Origin: ZC4RG30 sp040508085
GTDB lineage: Bacteria; Pseudomonadota; Gammaproteobacteria; Steroidobacterales; Steroidobacteraceae
Assembly (NCBI GenBank): GCA_040508085.1
Contig: JBEVNO010000051.1
Span: 1 to 64,000 of the forward strand
Length of the DNA: 64,000 bases
Direction of reading: 5' to 3'
The translations under genes and the position numbers were made by a program. Positions 25,840 to 34,218 of this stretch are shown one piece after another. Each line of letters begins with the position of its first letter. Position 1 is the stretch's first letter. Below the pieces are notes generated by a model, which saw nothing but the letters and a program-made list of their open reading frames with translations, was not told the DNA's origin and did no database searches.

Positions 25840-27591
25840 ATGTTGCAGCGAGTTCGAAACCTGTTCAGCGGCGAGCGCGGAGCGCAGGCGCGTACAGCAT
25901 TGTGGGGCAGCGCCGCGCTGGTTGCGGCAGCGGGCATCGTGGCCGCGGTAGTGGCAATGTCTGGAACCGGTGAGCCGGTCTCCAAGGGCACGCCGGCAAG
26001 CCTGCGCCTGCTGAGCCAGCAGCAATACCTCAACACACTGACTTACATCTTCGGCCCGAACATGCAGCCGGCGACGCGCTTCGCGGCGCTGCCGCGCACC
26101 GACGGGTTGCTGGCCAGTGGCGCGGCACGAGCCGGCCTCACTGACACGCAGCTGGAGATGTACCAGAAGACGGCGCTGAAGGTCGCGACCCAGGTGGTCG
26201 ACGAGAGCAGCCGCGCCTACCTGATTCCCTGTGAGCCGGCCGACCTCGAGGCCGCGGATCCCGAGTGCGCGCGCACCTTCATCTCACAGGTCGCGCCGCT
26301 GCTGTATCGCCGCGCCGTTCCCGCCGAACACATCGACGCCCTGGTGGCGGAGGCCAACAAGGCGGCCGACAGCCTCAAGGGCTTCTACCAGGGGCTGAGC
26401 GTGGTCATCGAGGGCATGCTGCTCAGCCCGAACGTGCTGCTGGTGGCGGAGGTGGCGGAGCCTGATCCGGAGCGGCCCGGCACCGAGCGCCTGGATGCCT
26501 GGTCGCTGGCAACGCGACTGAGCCTGTTCCTGTGGAATGCTGCGCCCGATACCGAGCTGCTGGCCGCCGCGCAGAGCGGCGCGCTGCACACGCGCCGCGG
26601 CCTGGCTGCGCAGGTGGACCGCATGCTGGCCAGCCCCCGCCTCGAGGAGGGCGTGCGGGCCCTTTTCGATGACATGTTCGAGTTCGAGAACTTCGGCATG
26701 CTGAGCAAGGACGGGACGATCTATCCCATGTTCACTGGCGAGACTGCCGGCGATGCGCGCGAGCAGACGCTGCGCACAGTGGTCTACCACCTGCTGACGC
26801 AGCGGGAGGATTACCGCGACCTGTTCACTACCCGCAAGACTTTCATGTCGCCGTCGCTGGCTCCGATCTACAAGGTCGCGGCTCAGGGGCCGGGCTGGAA
26901 TCCCTACGAGTTTCCGGCCGACAGCCCCTTCCAGGGGCTGCTGACGCAGGTGAGTTTCCAGGCCCTGCACTCACATCCGGGGCGCAGCTCCGCAACTTTG
27001 CGCGGCAAGGCGCTGCGCGAAGTCATGCTGTGCCAGGTTGTGCCCAAGCCCCCGGCGAATGTGGACTTCTCCGCCGTGCAGAACCCGGACGGCAGCATCA
27101 AGACCGCCCGGGAACGCGTGGCTTTCCATCTGAAGAACCCTTCCTGTGCTGGCTGCCACCGCATCACCGACCCCATGGGCCTTGCGATGGAGTCCTTCGA
27201 CGGCGCGGGCCAGTTCCGCCAGACCGAGAATGACGTCCAGATCGATACCAAGGGCAACCTCGACGGCGTCGAGTTCACCGATGTGGTCGGCCTCGGCAAG
27301 GCTCTGCACGACAACCCCCAGCTGCCGTGGTGCCTGGTGCGGCGCACCTTCGCTTATGCCACGGGCACCCCCAGCGACAGCAACAACCGTCGCGTACTGG
27401 AGTTCCTGTCCGAACGCTTCGCCAAGGGTGGCTACGTGTTGCCGAAACTGCTGCGCGAGATAACCCTGAGCAGCGCCTTCCGCAAGGTGTACGAACCCCA
27501 GGTGAAGAAGATTTACCCGCTGCCCGACCTGAAAGCGGCGCAGCTGACCGATCCTGCCGACCTGACCGCGTCCGCGTCCCCGATCCACTAG
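25840..27591 (+). CDS. DUF1592 family haem protein (planctomycete-type cytochrome c family)
   Basis: The 583-residue protein is inner-membrane-anchored by a segment at about residues 20-42. It then carries the DUF1595/DUF1592/DUF1588/DUF1585 domain series known from large planctomycete and proteobacterial outer cell-envelope proteins. One haem motif is visible: CAGCH at residues 436-440, within PSCAGCHRITDPMGLAMESFDGAGQFR (the DUF1588 signature). Other marks are LSQQQYLNTLTYIFGPN (DUF1587-like) and LATRLSLFLWNAAPD (DUF1592). Unlike the relative at 49844-52312 it lacks the N-terminal CxxCH cytochrome domain. Its role is unknown. It opens a transcription unit with the DUF1552 gene (18 nt), and the family is nearly always paired this way. 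Confidence 0.9.
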   Translation: MLQRVRNLFSGERGAQARTALWGSAALVAAAGIVAAVVAMSGTGEPVSKGTPASLRLLSQQQYLNTLTYIFGPNMQPATRFAALPRTDGLLASGAARAGLTDTQLEMYQKTALKVATQVVDESSRAYLIPCEPADLEAADPECARTFISQVAPLLYRRAVPAEHIDALVAEANKAADSLKGFYQGLSVVIEGMLLSPNVLLVAEVAEPDPERPGTERLDAWSLATRLSLFLWNAAPDTELLAAAQSGALHTRRGLAAQVDRMLASPRLEEGVRALFDDMFEFENFGMLSKDGTIYPMFTGETAGDAREQTLRTVVYHLLTQREDYRDLFTTRKTFMSPSLAPIYKVAAQGPGWNPYEFPADSPFQGLLTQVSFQALHSHPGRSSATLRGKALREVMLCQVVPKPPANVDFSAVQNPDGSIKTARERVAFHLKNPSCAGCHRITDPMGLAMESFDGAGQFRQTENDVQIDTKGNLDGVEFTDVVGLGKALHDNPQLPWCLVRRTFAYATGTPSDSNNRRVLEFLSERFAKGGYVLPKLLREITLSSAFRKVYEPQVKKIYPLPDLKAAQLTDPADLTASASPIH

Positions 27592-27609
27592 ATTTCCGAG
27601 GTAACTTCG

Positions 27610-28953
27610 ATGCACTTCAAGAACCTGAGCCGTCGCACCGTATTGCGCGGCGTTCTGAATGGTGGCGCGGTAGCCGTGGCCCTGCCGGTGCTGGACTGCT
27701 TCCTGAATACCAACGGCACCGCCTTCGCCAATGGCGCGGCGATGCCGCTGCGCTTCGGCACCTGGTTCTGGGGCCTGGGTGGCAACAACGCCATCCTGGT
27801 TCCGAAGACCTCGGGCGCCAACTACGAGATTCCGCAGCAGCTGGCGCCGGTGGCGCGTGTGCGCGAGCACGTCAACCTCATTACCAACCTTACGGCCTTC
27901 CGGGACGGCGAACCGAACCTGTGCCACTACTCCGGCTGGATCATCGGCCGCACCGGCCGCGCCCCCAAGGGCAGCGCCGAGCGCCCGGGCGAGACAATCG
28001 ATGTGACCATCGCCAACGAGGTGGGTCGGGGCACGCGGTTCCGCACCCTCACGGCTTCCGCCACTGGTGATTTCCGCAACACCGTGAGCTACGAGAACGC
28101 CAACTCGCCGAATCCGCCGGAAATCTCGCCGCTGGAGTTCTATGCGCGGTTGTACGGTGCTGACTTCCAGGACCCGAACTCCCCGGTGTTCACGCCCAAT
28201 GCGCGGGCCATGGCGCGCCGCAGCGTGCTGTCGGTTGTGCAGGGCGAGATCAAGTCGCTGGAGCAGACCGTGGGCGCCACCGACCGGCAGCGGCTCGATG
28301 AATATTTCACCGGGCTGCGCCATCTGGAGAAGCAGTTCGACCAGCAGCTGACCAAGCCTGAGCCCATTGCCGCCTGCGTTGCGCCGCCATCGTTCAGCAA
28401 CGACCCGAAGATGGGCGTGGATGTGGAGATGGTGAAGACCCGGCATCGCCTGCTCACGGACCTGATGGTGATGGCGGTGGCCTGCGACCAGACCCGCGTG
28501 TTCAACATGGCGTATTCGAATGCGCAGGCGAACACCATCAAGGAAGGCTACGAGAAGCCGCATCACACCACCACGCACGAGGAGCCCATTGACGCGGCCC
28601 TCGGGTACCAGCCCAATCACGCGTACTTCGCTTCGCGCGCCATCGAGGAGTGGGCGTACTTCGTGGAAGCCTTCAGCAAGGTGCGCGAAGGCAACGGCAC
28701 GTTGCTGGACAACATGCTCATCTACGCCAACACGGACCACGGCGATGCACGTGTGCATGCGCTCGACAAGATCGTCTCCTTCACCGCCGGCCGCGCGGGT
28801 GGCCGGGTGAAGACCGGGCTGCACATCGATGCCGGCGCCACCAGCGTCACGCGCGTGGGCTACACCGCGCTGGGCGTCATGGGCTTCGAACTGCCGGCCT
28901 GGGGCGAGAAGAGCAACCGCACCTCCAGCCGCATCAGCGAGATCATTGCGTGA
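27610..28953 (+). CDS. Tat-exported DUF1552 domain protein
   Basis: A 447-residue protein of the DUF1552 family, which has a sulfatase/phosphatase-like (DUF1501-type) fold but no proven reaction. The Tat motif LSRRTVLRG sits at residues 6-14 with Arg8-Arg9. After the signal come FGTWFWGLGG, NLITNLTAF, SAERPGETIDVTIANEVG and a C-terminal half with HHTTTHEEP and YANTDHGDAR. Those His/Asp/Glu clusters may form a metal site. It is always found next to DUF1592, and here it lies 18 nt downstream of it. Its stop codon overlaps the GTG start of the next gene (GTGA), indicating translational coupling. Confidence 0.9.
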   Translation: MHFKNLSRRTVLRGVLNGGAVAVALPVLDCFLNTNGTAFANGAAMPLRFGTWFWGLGGNNAILVPKTSGANYEIPQQLAPVARVREHVNLITNLTAFRDGEPNLCHYSGWIIGRTGRAPKGSAERPGETIDVTIANEVGRGTRFRTLTASATGDFRNTVSYENANSPNPPEISPLEFYARLYGADFQDPNSPVFTPNARAMARRSVLSVVQGEIKSLEQTVGATDRQRLDEYFTGLRHLEKQFDQQLTKPEPIAACVAPPSFSNDPKMGVDVEMVKTRHRLLTDLMVMAVACDQTRVFNMAYSNAQANTIKEGYEKPHHTTTHEEPIDAALGYQPNHAYFASRAIEEWAYFVEAFSKVREGNGTLLDNMLIYANTDHGDARVHALDKIVSFTAGRAGGRVKTGLHIDAGATSVTRVGYTALGVMGFELPAWGEKSNRTSSRISEIIA

Positions 28954-30317
28954 GAGTGTTCGTGACGTTGCGATCGGTATTGTTCATGTGTCTGGCAGCA
29001 GCCGCGCTGCCAGCGGCGGCAGATGGCCAGTCACCTTGGCCCGAGAAGCCCTCTACCGCCCGGGAACAGTTCGAGCCGGTGCCGATGCCGCCTGGCTTCC
29101 AGATCATCGTTACGGAACAGGAAGGGCCGGTGTTCGCGGATTCCCGCGGCCATACCCTGTACCAGTGGCCGGTGCGGCAGCTGCGCAACGGACCAGTCGG
29201 TGAGCGCAAGGGCCAGCCCAGCTGCGACGGCACCAAATACACCGTCAACTCAGGTCTGATGAGCCCCTATCCGCCTGGCTTCGAGTTGCCGGAACTTGCG
29301 ACCCGCCCGAGTTGCATCGACCTGTGGCCGCCCGTCGTGGCGGACAAGGATGCCAAGGCGGTCGGCAAATGGACTGTCCTGCAGCGCAAGGATGGCATCA
29401 GCCAATGGGCTTTCGATGGCTACGCCTTGTATACCTCGGTGCTCGACCACAAGCCGGGCGAGGTCAACGGCGGCCATTCGCAGGGTTCCGGCGAGGTGGG
29501 CGTGCGCCGGCCTGCGGAGGCCCCCGCTATGCTGCCGCCGCAGTTCAAGATCGACACCACGCTCACCGGGCGCATGCTGCAGACCAGCGACAACTACTCG
29601 GTGTATGCCAGCCGGCGTGATGCCGCCGACAAATCCGTCTGCAATGCCATATGCCTGAATGAGTGGAAGCCGATTGTGGCGCCGGCCTACGCCAAGCCGC
29701 GTGGTGAGTTCGGCATCATTGAACGCACGCCGGGTATCCGGCAGTGGACCTTCCGCCAGCAGCCGCTGTACACCCACATCGGCGAGCCCGCCGGCAAGAT
29801 GTATGGCAGCGACGAGCCGGGCTGGTACAACGTATACACGCAATACACGCCGCGGCCCCCCGCGCCGGATTTCACTGTGCAGGACAGCGCCACGGGCCTG
29901 GTGCTCGCCGACAAGAACGGCAAGACGGTCTACATCTACAATTGCGCGGACGACGCCCTCGACCAGCAGTTGTGCGATCACCCCGATTCACCCCAGGTAT
30001 ACCGCTTCACCGTATGCGGCGGCGGCGATCCCAAGCGCTGCGTCGAGCGTTTCCCATACGTGCAGGTATCGAAGGGCGCCAGGAGCGACAGCCTGGTATG
30101 GACCACGATGTGGATCGATCCTCTGACAGGCAAGCGTGCCAAGCCTGATCAGGCCGGTGCGTTGAATGTCTGGGCTTACCGCGGGCGTCCGGTGTATACG
30201 CACTACCGCGACAAGGATCCGGGCGACATGACCGCCGACCAATGGGGCGAATTCTACGGCTACCGCAACGGCTACAAGGCTTTCTGGTTGCGTTCAGACT
30301 TCGGGCGAGGTGGATGA
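28950..30317 (+). CDS. Secreted protein with PF03640-type (COG4315) repeats
   Basis: A 455-residue exported protein with a signal peptide (LRSVLFMCLAAAALPAAADG). It is built on copies of the 'secreted repeat of unknown function' (PF03640): FADSRGHTLYQWP, YSVYASRRDAADKSVCNAICLNEWKPI and LADKNGKTVYIYNC. Single short PF03640 lipoproteins are common; this larger, multi-unit version with several Cys (likely disulphides or metal ligands) is less usual. The start is GTG 28950, whose TGA overlap with the DUF1552 stop argues for co-translation; GTG 28956 and 28962 are alternatives. Function is unknown. It follows the DUF1552 gene and precedes the unrecognised gene at 30314. Confidence 0.83.
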   Translation: MRVFVTLRSVLFMCLAAAALPAAADGQSPWPEKPSTAREQFEPVPMPPGFQIIVTEQEGPVFADSRGHTLYQWPVRQLRNGPVGERKGQPSCDGTKYTVNSGLMSPYPPGFELPELATRPSCIDLWPPVVADKDAKAVGKWTVLQRKDGISQWAFDGYALYTSVLDHKPGEVNGGHSQGSGEVGVRRPAEAPAMLPPQFKIDTTLTGRMLQTSDNYSVYASRRDAADKSVCNAICLNEWKPIVAPAYAKPRGEFGIIERTPGIRQWTFRQQPLYTHIGEPAGKMYGSDEPGWYNVYTQYTPRPPAPDFTVQDSATGLVLADKNGKTVYIYNCADDALDQQLCDHPDSPQVYRFTVCGGGDPKRCVERFPYVQVSKGARSDSLVWTTMWIDPLTGKRAKPDQAGALNVWAYRGRPVYTHYRDKDPGDMTADQWGEFYGYRNGYKAFWLRSDFGRGG

Positions 30318-31435
30318 TGAACAACATGAACCATGCGGTGCACTCTCAACCTCTGCTGCGGCGCGCGGCCCTCGGGCTCGCCACCGCCGCGCTACTGCTG
30401 CCCGCACTGGCGGGAGCGGCCTCAGCCGCCCCGGCAGCCAAGGACTGGGCACCACCGGGCGGCCGCATCGGCTATGTGGTGTGGCATGAGGTTTCCTGGG
30501 GTGTGCGGGAAACGCCGGATCACAAGGAAGAGTGCCCGAAGGGTTTCAACATCGGGCCTCGCGAGCAGTTTGCCGAAGAATTCCCGAAGGACGGCAAGAA
30601 GCGCACGCTGGTGGAGACGCAGCTCAAGCGCGAAGGCGAGATCTGGGCTCCGGACACCACGCCGGACGAATTTCCGTTTTACGAGGCGACTGGCAAGTTC
30701 GCACTGGGTGTCGATCTCGACGGCAAGGATTCACCGGAAGACTTCCAGGCCGATGACGGCCGCAAGGGCATCGACAACCAGCTGTTCCGGGTGGTGGGCT
30801 GCGTGCGCAACTACCGCCAGGAGGGCGAGCTCGGCATCATCACCACCAAGTGGCGTGCCCAGAAGGCGTTCAACCGCGTGGTGTTCGAACTCTCCGGCGT
30901 CGAGAGCCTGAGCAATGATCCCGAGGTCACGGTGTCGTACTACCGCACCCTCGACACTCTGCTGGCCGGCCCCACGGGCAACTACCTGCCAGGCGGTTCG
31001 CAGCGTGTCGATGCGCGTTTCGGCAAGCGTTTCGTCGCCAGCACCAAGGGCCGCATCGTCAACGGCGTGCTGGACACCGAGCCGTTCAAACAGCTGCTGG
31101 TCCCTGAAGATGGCATGGGCGACCCCGCCATCAACATCTTCAAGAACGCGAAGCTGCACTTCAAGGTCACGCCGGAAGGCGCTGAGGGAGTCGTTGGCGG
31201 ATATCTGGACGTCGACCAGTGGTACTACGCGATGAACACCTCCTGGGCCACTCACCACGCGGCATACGGCCAGGCATCAGCGGCATCCATCTACAAGGCC
31301 CTGCGCCGGCTGGCTGATGGCATCCCCGATGCGACCGGCACCAATACGGCCATCTCCGGAGCGATGGAGGTCAAGCTGGTGCAGGTATTCGTTATCCATC
31401 CGGATGAGAAGAGCGCGCAGGTGTCCGCCCGCTGA
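30314..31435 (+). CDS. Secreted protein of unknown family (locus A)
   Basis: I do not recognise this 373-residue protein. It has a signal peptide (LLRRAALGLATAALLLPALAGAASA) and then a compact, apparently soluble domain opening APPGGRIGYVVWHEVSWGVRE. Charged stretches and conserved-looking aromatic positions occur throughout (for example GYLDVDQWYYAMNTSW), with only Cys near 76 and 175, too few for haem binding. ATG 30314 overlaps the previous stop (ATGA), so it is the last gene of the DUF1592-DUF1552-PF03640 unit. It ends before a strong terminator. By position it is probably a periplasmic or surface partner in the same redox process. Confidence 0.75.
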   Translation: MMNNMNHAVHSQPLLRRAALGLATAALLLPALAGAASAAPAAKDWAPPGGRIGYVVWHEVSWGVRETPDHKEECPKGFNIGPREQFAEEFPKDGKKRTLVETQLKREGEIWAPDTTPDEFPFYEATGKFALGVDLDGKDSPEDFQADDGRKGIDNQLFRVVGCVRNYRQEGELGIITTKWRAQKAFNRVVFELSGVESLSNDPEVTVSYYRTLDTLLAGPTGNYLPGGSQRVDARFGKRFVASTKGRIVNGVLDTEPFKQLLVPEDGMGDPAINIFKNAKLHFKVTPEGAEGVVGGYLDVDQWYYAMNTSWATHHAAYGQASAASIYKALRRLADGIPDATGTNTAISGAMEVKLVQVFVIHPDEKSAQVSAR

Positions 31436-31458
31436 GCAGTCCGTCATGACGCGCGACC

Positions 31459-31492
31459 AGGGCCGGCAGTGATGCCGGCCCTTTTTCGTTTT
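31459..31492 (+). terminator. Intrinsic terminator of the locus A operon
   Basis: The stem AGGGCCGGCA / TGCCGGCCCT has a 4-nt loop (GTGA), followed by TTTTCGTTTT. It is the second copy of this hairpin design in the window (the first is after groEL). It closes the 25840-31435 unit. Confidence 0.9.
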
Positions 31493-31542
31493 GGTTGCCG
31501 GGGGTGTAGATTGGCGCATCAGCGTGACCAGGAGACCCTGCG

Positions 31543-31644
31543 ATGAGCAAAGGCATGGATCGGAAGAAGGAGGCGAAGAAGAAGCCCTCCAAGAGCCTCG
31601 ACGAGAAGCGGGCCGCCAAGAAGGAGAAGAAGGAAAAGCGATGA
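31543..31644 (+). CDS. 33-residue lysine-rich small protein
   Basis: This short gene encodes MSKGMDRKKEAKKKPSKSL, then DEKRAAKKEKKEKR. GGAG lies 8 nt before the ATG, and its stop overlaps the ATG of the SDR gene (ATGA). Similar very basic, Lys/Glu-rich mini-proteins beginning MSKG.D.KK.. occur in many Proteobacteria, to my recollection. The charge pattern would suit a nucleic-acid- or membrane-binding peptide, but function is unknown. The start, RBS and coupling make a real gene likely despite its size. Confidence 0.72.
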   Translation: MSKGMDRKKEAKKKPSKSLDEKRAAKKEKKEKR

Positions 31645-32390
31645 CGCGCACGGCGCTGATCACCGGCGCCACCTCCGGCTTCGGTGCGGCGGCGGCGCGC
31701 CGCTTCGCCAATGCCGGCTGGCAGGTCATCGCGACCGGACGCCGCGCCGATCGCCTGCAGCAACTCGTTGCCGAGCTGGGCGCGGAACGGGTGCATGCCG
31801 CCGTGTTCGACATGCGTGATGCAGCGGCAATGGAGGCTGCCCTGAATACCCTCCCCACTGCGTTTCGCGGCGTCGACCTGCTGGTCAACAATGCCGGCCT
31901 GGCGCTGGGAACGCAGGCAGCCCAGCGGGCCAGCCTCGAGGACTGGCGGGCGATGATCGATACCAACATCACCGCGCTGGTCAGCATCACGCATCGCCTG
32001 CTGCCCATGCTGATCGAACGCCAGGGTGCCATCATCAACCTGGGCTCTGTCGCCGGCAGCTGGCCCTACCCTGGTGGCAACGCGTACGGCGGTACCAAGG
32101 CCTTCGTGCGGCAGTTCTCCCTGGGCCTGCGCAGCGACCTGCATGGCACCGGCGTCCGCGTCACGGATATTGAACCAGGCATGGCGGAAACCGAGTTCAC
32201 CCTGGTGCGCACGCATGGCGATCAGGCTGCTTCTGATAAGCTCTACAAGGGCGCCAAACCCCTGACGGCAGCTGACATAGCAGAGCAGATTTTTTACGTT
32301 GCGACCTTGCCGCCGCACCTGAACATCAACCTTCTGGAAATCATGCCGGTCACACAATCCTTCGCGGGTTTCCAGGTGCATCGCGGATGA
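31641..32390 (+). CDS. Short-chain dehydrogenase (YdfG-like serine/3-hydroxy acid dehydrogenase)
   Basis: A 249-residue SDR. The nucleotide motif TGATSGFG is at 8-15, NNAG at 83-86, and the catalytic residues are Ser136 (NLGSVAGSW), Tyr149 and Lys153 (YGGTK). These lie close to Ser134, Tyr147 and Lys151 of E. coli YdfG, an NADP+-dependent L-serine / 3-hydroxypropionate dehydrogenase, and the long C-terminal part (ATLPPHLNINLLEIMPV) is typical of that subfamily. It is translationally coupled to the small basic protein and its stop overlaps the next gene's start (ATGA). Confidence 0.92.
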   Translation: MTRTALITGATSGFGAAAARRFANAGWQVIATGRRADRLQQLVAELGAERVHAAVFDMRDAAAMEAALNTLPTAFRGVDLLVNNAGLALGTQAAQRASLEDWRAMIDTNITALVSITHRLLPMLIERQGAIINLGSVAGSWPYPGGNAYGGTKAFVRQFSLGLRSDLHGTGVRVTDIEPGMAETEFTLVRTHGDQAASDKLYKGAKPLTAADIAEQIFYVATLPPHLNINLLEIMPVTQSFAGFQVHRG

Positions 32391-33244
32391 AGCCGGCCAG
32401 CCGCGCCGCCGCACAACCGATGGTGGTGTATTCGTGGGACGGCAAGAGCCTTCCCTTCGACAACCTGCAGTTGGACACGCCGCCGGAGTTTTCGTGGCTG
32501 CTGTTCGATTACTCCGGCACGCAGACGCCAGGTATCCGCACCCTGCGCGGACAGCAGGTGCTGTTGCTCAGCGGCGCGACAGAGTGCAAGGGTGAAGTGC
32601 TGAGCGCGGTCGCCGAGCACTTGATCGCGGCGGATGTGACGCCCGAGTACGTGGGTATCATCGACGATGACGTCGTCATATCCATCAGCCAGTTCAATCA
32701 GGCGCTGGACCTGGGACGTCGCGCACGCCTGGATGTGTTTTCGCCTACCCTCAGTCCGGACAGCGTCGTCTCCCATCAATGGATGGTCACGCAGGGCAGG
32801 CGTACGTACCGCGAAGAGGACTGGGTCGAGGTCATGATGCCGTTCTATCGCGGCAGCTTGTTCCTGGCGGGCCGCGATTTCTACCGCAGTAATATTTCCT
32901 CCTGGGGCGTCGACTGCTACTTGATACCGACGTTGCAGCAGATCTCGGGTGAAACCAGGACTGCGCTGCTGGATACGGTGGTTGCCCGCCATATCCGGCC
33001 GGTGACCAGCGGGCACCGCGTCTACAAGAACGGACTCATGGCCAATCAGGAAATGGGGGCGCTGCGGGACGCCTGTATCGCCCACCTGCAGGCGCAGGCG
33101 CCACACTTGGTGGGTACTCCCTGGTTCCAGCGCATCTTCGGTCCGCGAGGGCAGAACTCCTGGCAGCGTCGCATCAGGCGCCGGTGGCGCGACCTGATCG
33201 GCAGGGTTGATTTCCACACTGACGAAACAACCGGGCGACAGTAG
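32387..33244 (+). CDS. DUF707-like / glycosyltransferase-fold protein
   Basis: A 285-residue soluble protein. EYVGIIDDDVVISI contains an acidic triad that resembles the DxD-type Mn2+ site of GT-A glycosyltransferases; the following text, FSPTLSPDSVVSHQWM and WVEVMMPFYRGSLF, matches what I know of DUF707 and related families. The basic C-terminus (WQRRIRRRWR) could bind membrane or nucleic acid. The ATG overlaps the SDR stop by 4 nt, so the two are co-translated. The donor and acceptor sugars cannot be predicted. Confidence 0.62.
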   Translation: MKPASRAAAQPMVVYSWDGKSLPFDNLQLDTPPEFSWLLFDYSGTQTPGIRTLRGQQVLLLSGATECKGEVLSAVAEHLIAADVTPEYVGIIDDDVVISISQFNQALDLGRRARLDVFSPTLSPDSVVSHQWMVTQGRRTYREEDWVEVMMPFYRGSLFLAGRDFYRSNISSWGVDCYLIPTLQQISGETRTALLDTVVARHIRPVTSGHRVYKNGLMANQEMGALRDACIAHLQAQAPHLVGTPWFQRIFGPRGQNSWQRRIRRRWRDLIGRVDFHTDETTGRQ

Positions 33245-33317
33245 GATCGGGACACACGGCCGGTGCCCACGTGCGTCAGCTGCACGCGGGACTCGATCGA
33301 GAACCAAAGGGGGAGGG

Positions 33318-34217
33318 ATGATGGCCATCGGCTTCATCGGCACCGGCACCATGGGCATGCCCATGGCCGCCAATCTCGTCACCAAGGGTTTCCCGGTCTG
33401 CCTCTACGACGCCGCGCCCGGCCGGGCGGCGCAGCTGGCCAGCAGTCTGGGCTGTACCTTTACAGACTCCCTCACGGAACTGGCCGCCAGCGACATCATC
33501 ATCACCATGCTGCCGGACGGACGGGTCGTGCAGCAGGTGCTGACCCGGGCCGAGGACAGCGCGCTGCTGCGCGCCGCCCGGCCGGGCACCATCTGCATCG
33601 ACATGAGCTCGTCAGAGCCGCTGCTGACGCGCGAGACCGGGGCGACGCTGGCACAGCACGGATTGCAGCTCGTGGATGCGCCCGTCTCCGGCGCACGAGC
33701 ACGGGCCGAGGCCGGCACGCTCGCCATCATGATCGGCTGCGGCGATCAGGCGCTGCTGACCACGGTGCGGCCGCTGCTTGCGGCGATGGGCAACCAGCTC
33801 TATGTGCTGGGCGCGCTGGGCAATGGGCACGCGATGAAAGCCATCAACAACATCGTGGCCGGCGCATCGATGGTCGCAGTGGCGGAGGGCCTGGCACTGG
33901 GCGAGCGCTTCGGCCTGGACGCTGCAACCATGGTCGATGTGCTCAATGCCTCGACCGGCCGCAGCTTTGTCACAGAACTGGTGGCAAAGGAGCATGTGAT
34001 CCCCCGTCGGTTCGCCACTGGGTTCGCACTCGGCCTGCTGGCCAAGGATGTGCGTATCGCCGCGGACCTGGGTGAAGACATCGATCTCGACCTGCCCCTG
34101 TTCCGGCTCACCCGCGAGCGTTTCGCGCTGGCACGCGAGATGGAAGGGGCGGGCAGTGACAGCTCGCGCGCCTTCGTGGCGCTGGGCGCGGCGGCCAGAC
34201 AGGCAAGGGGAGGCTGA
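33318..34217 (+). CDS. NAD(P)-dependent 3-hydroxyisobutyrate dehydrogenase-family enzyme
   Basis: A 299-residue beta-hydroxyacid dehydrogenase. It has GFIGTGTMGMPMAANL at the Rossmann N-terminus (G-x-G-x-x-G), DAPVSGARARAEAGTL in the substrate/hinge segment, and the catalytic Lys in GHAMKAINN. The C-terminal half is a long helical domain (TGFALGLLAKDVRIAAD). Such enzymes oxidise 3-hydroxyisobutyrate, tartronate semialdehyde or related compounds; the exact substrate cannot be read. ATG 33318 or 33321 follows a GGGAGGG ribosome site, and the first is used here. The CMD gene begins 1 nt after the stop, so they form an operon. Confidence 0.92.
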   Translation: MMAIGFIGTGTMGMPMAANLVTKGFPVCLYDAAPGRAAQLASSLGCTFTDSLTELAASDIIITMLPDGRVVQQVLTRAEDSALLRAARPGTICIDMSSSEPLLTRETGATLAQHGLQLVDAPVSGARARAEAGTLAIMIGCGDQALLTTVRPLLAAMGNQLYVLGALGNGHAMKAINNIVAGASMVAVAEGLALGERFGLDAATMVDVLNASTGRSFVTELVAKEHVIPRRFATGFALGLLAKDVRIAADLGEDIDLDLPLFRLTRERFALAREMEGAGSDSSRAFVALGAAARQARGG

Positions 34218-34218
34218 G

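Noticed and set aside
26971..28824. 617-residue minus-strand frame across the DUF1592/DUF1552 genes
   Set aside because: Antisense to well-supported genes, with composition typical of the reversed frame (His/Gln/Gly/Arg-rich).
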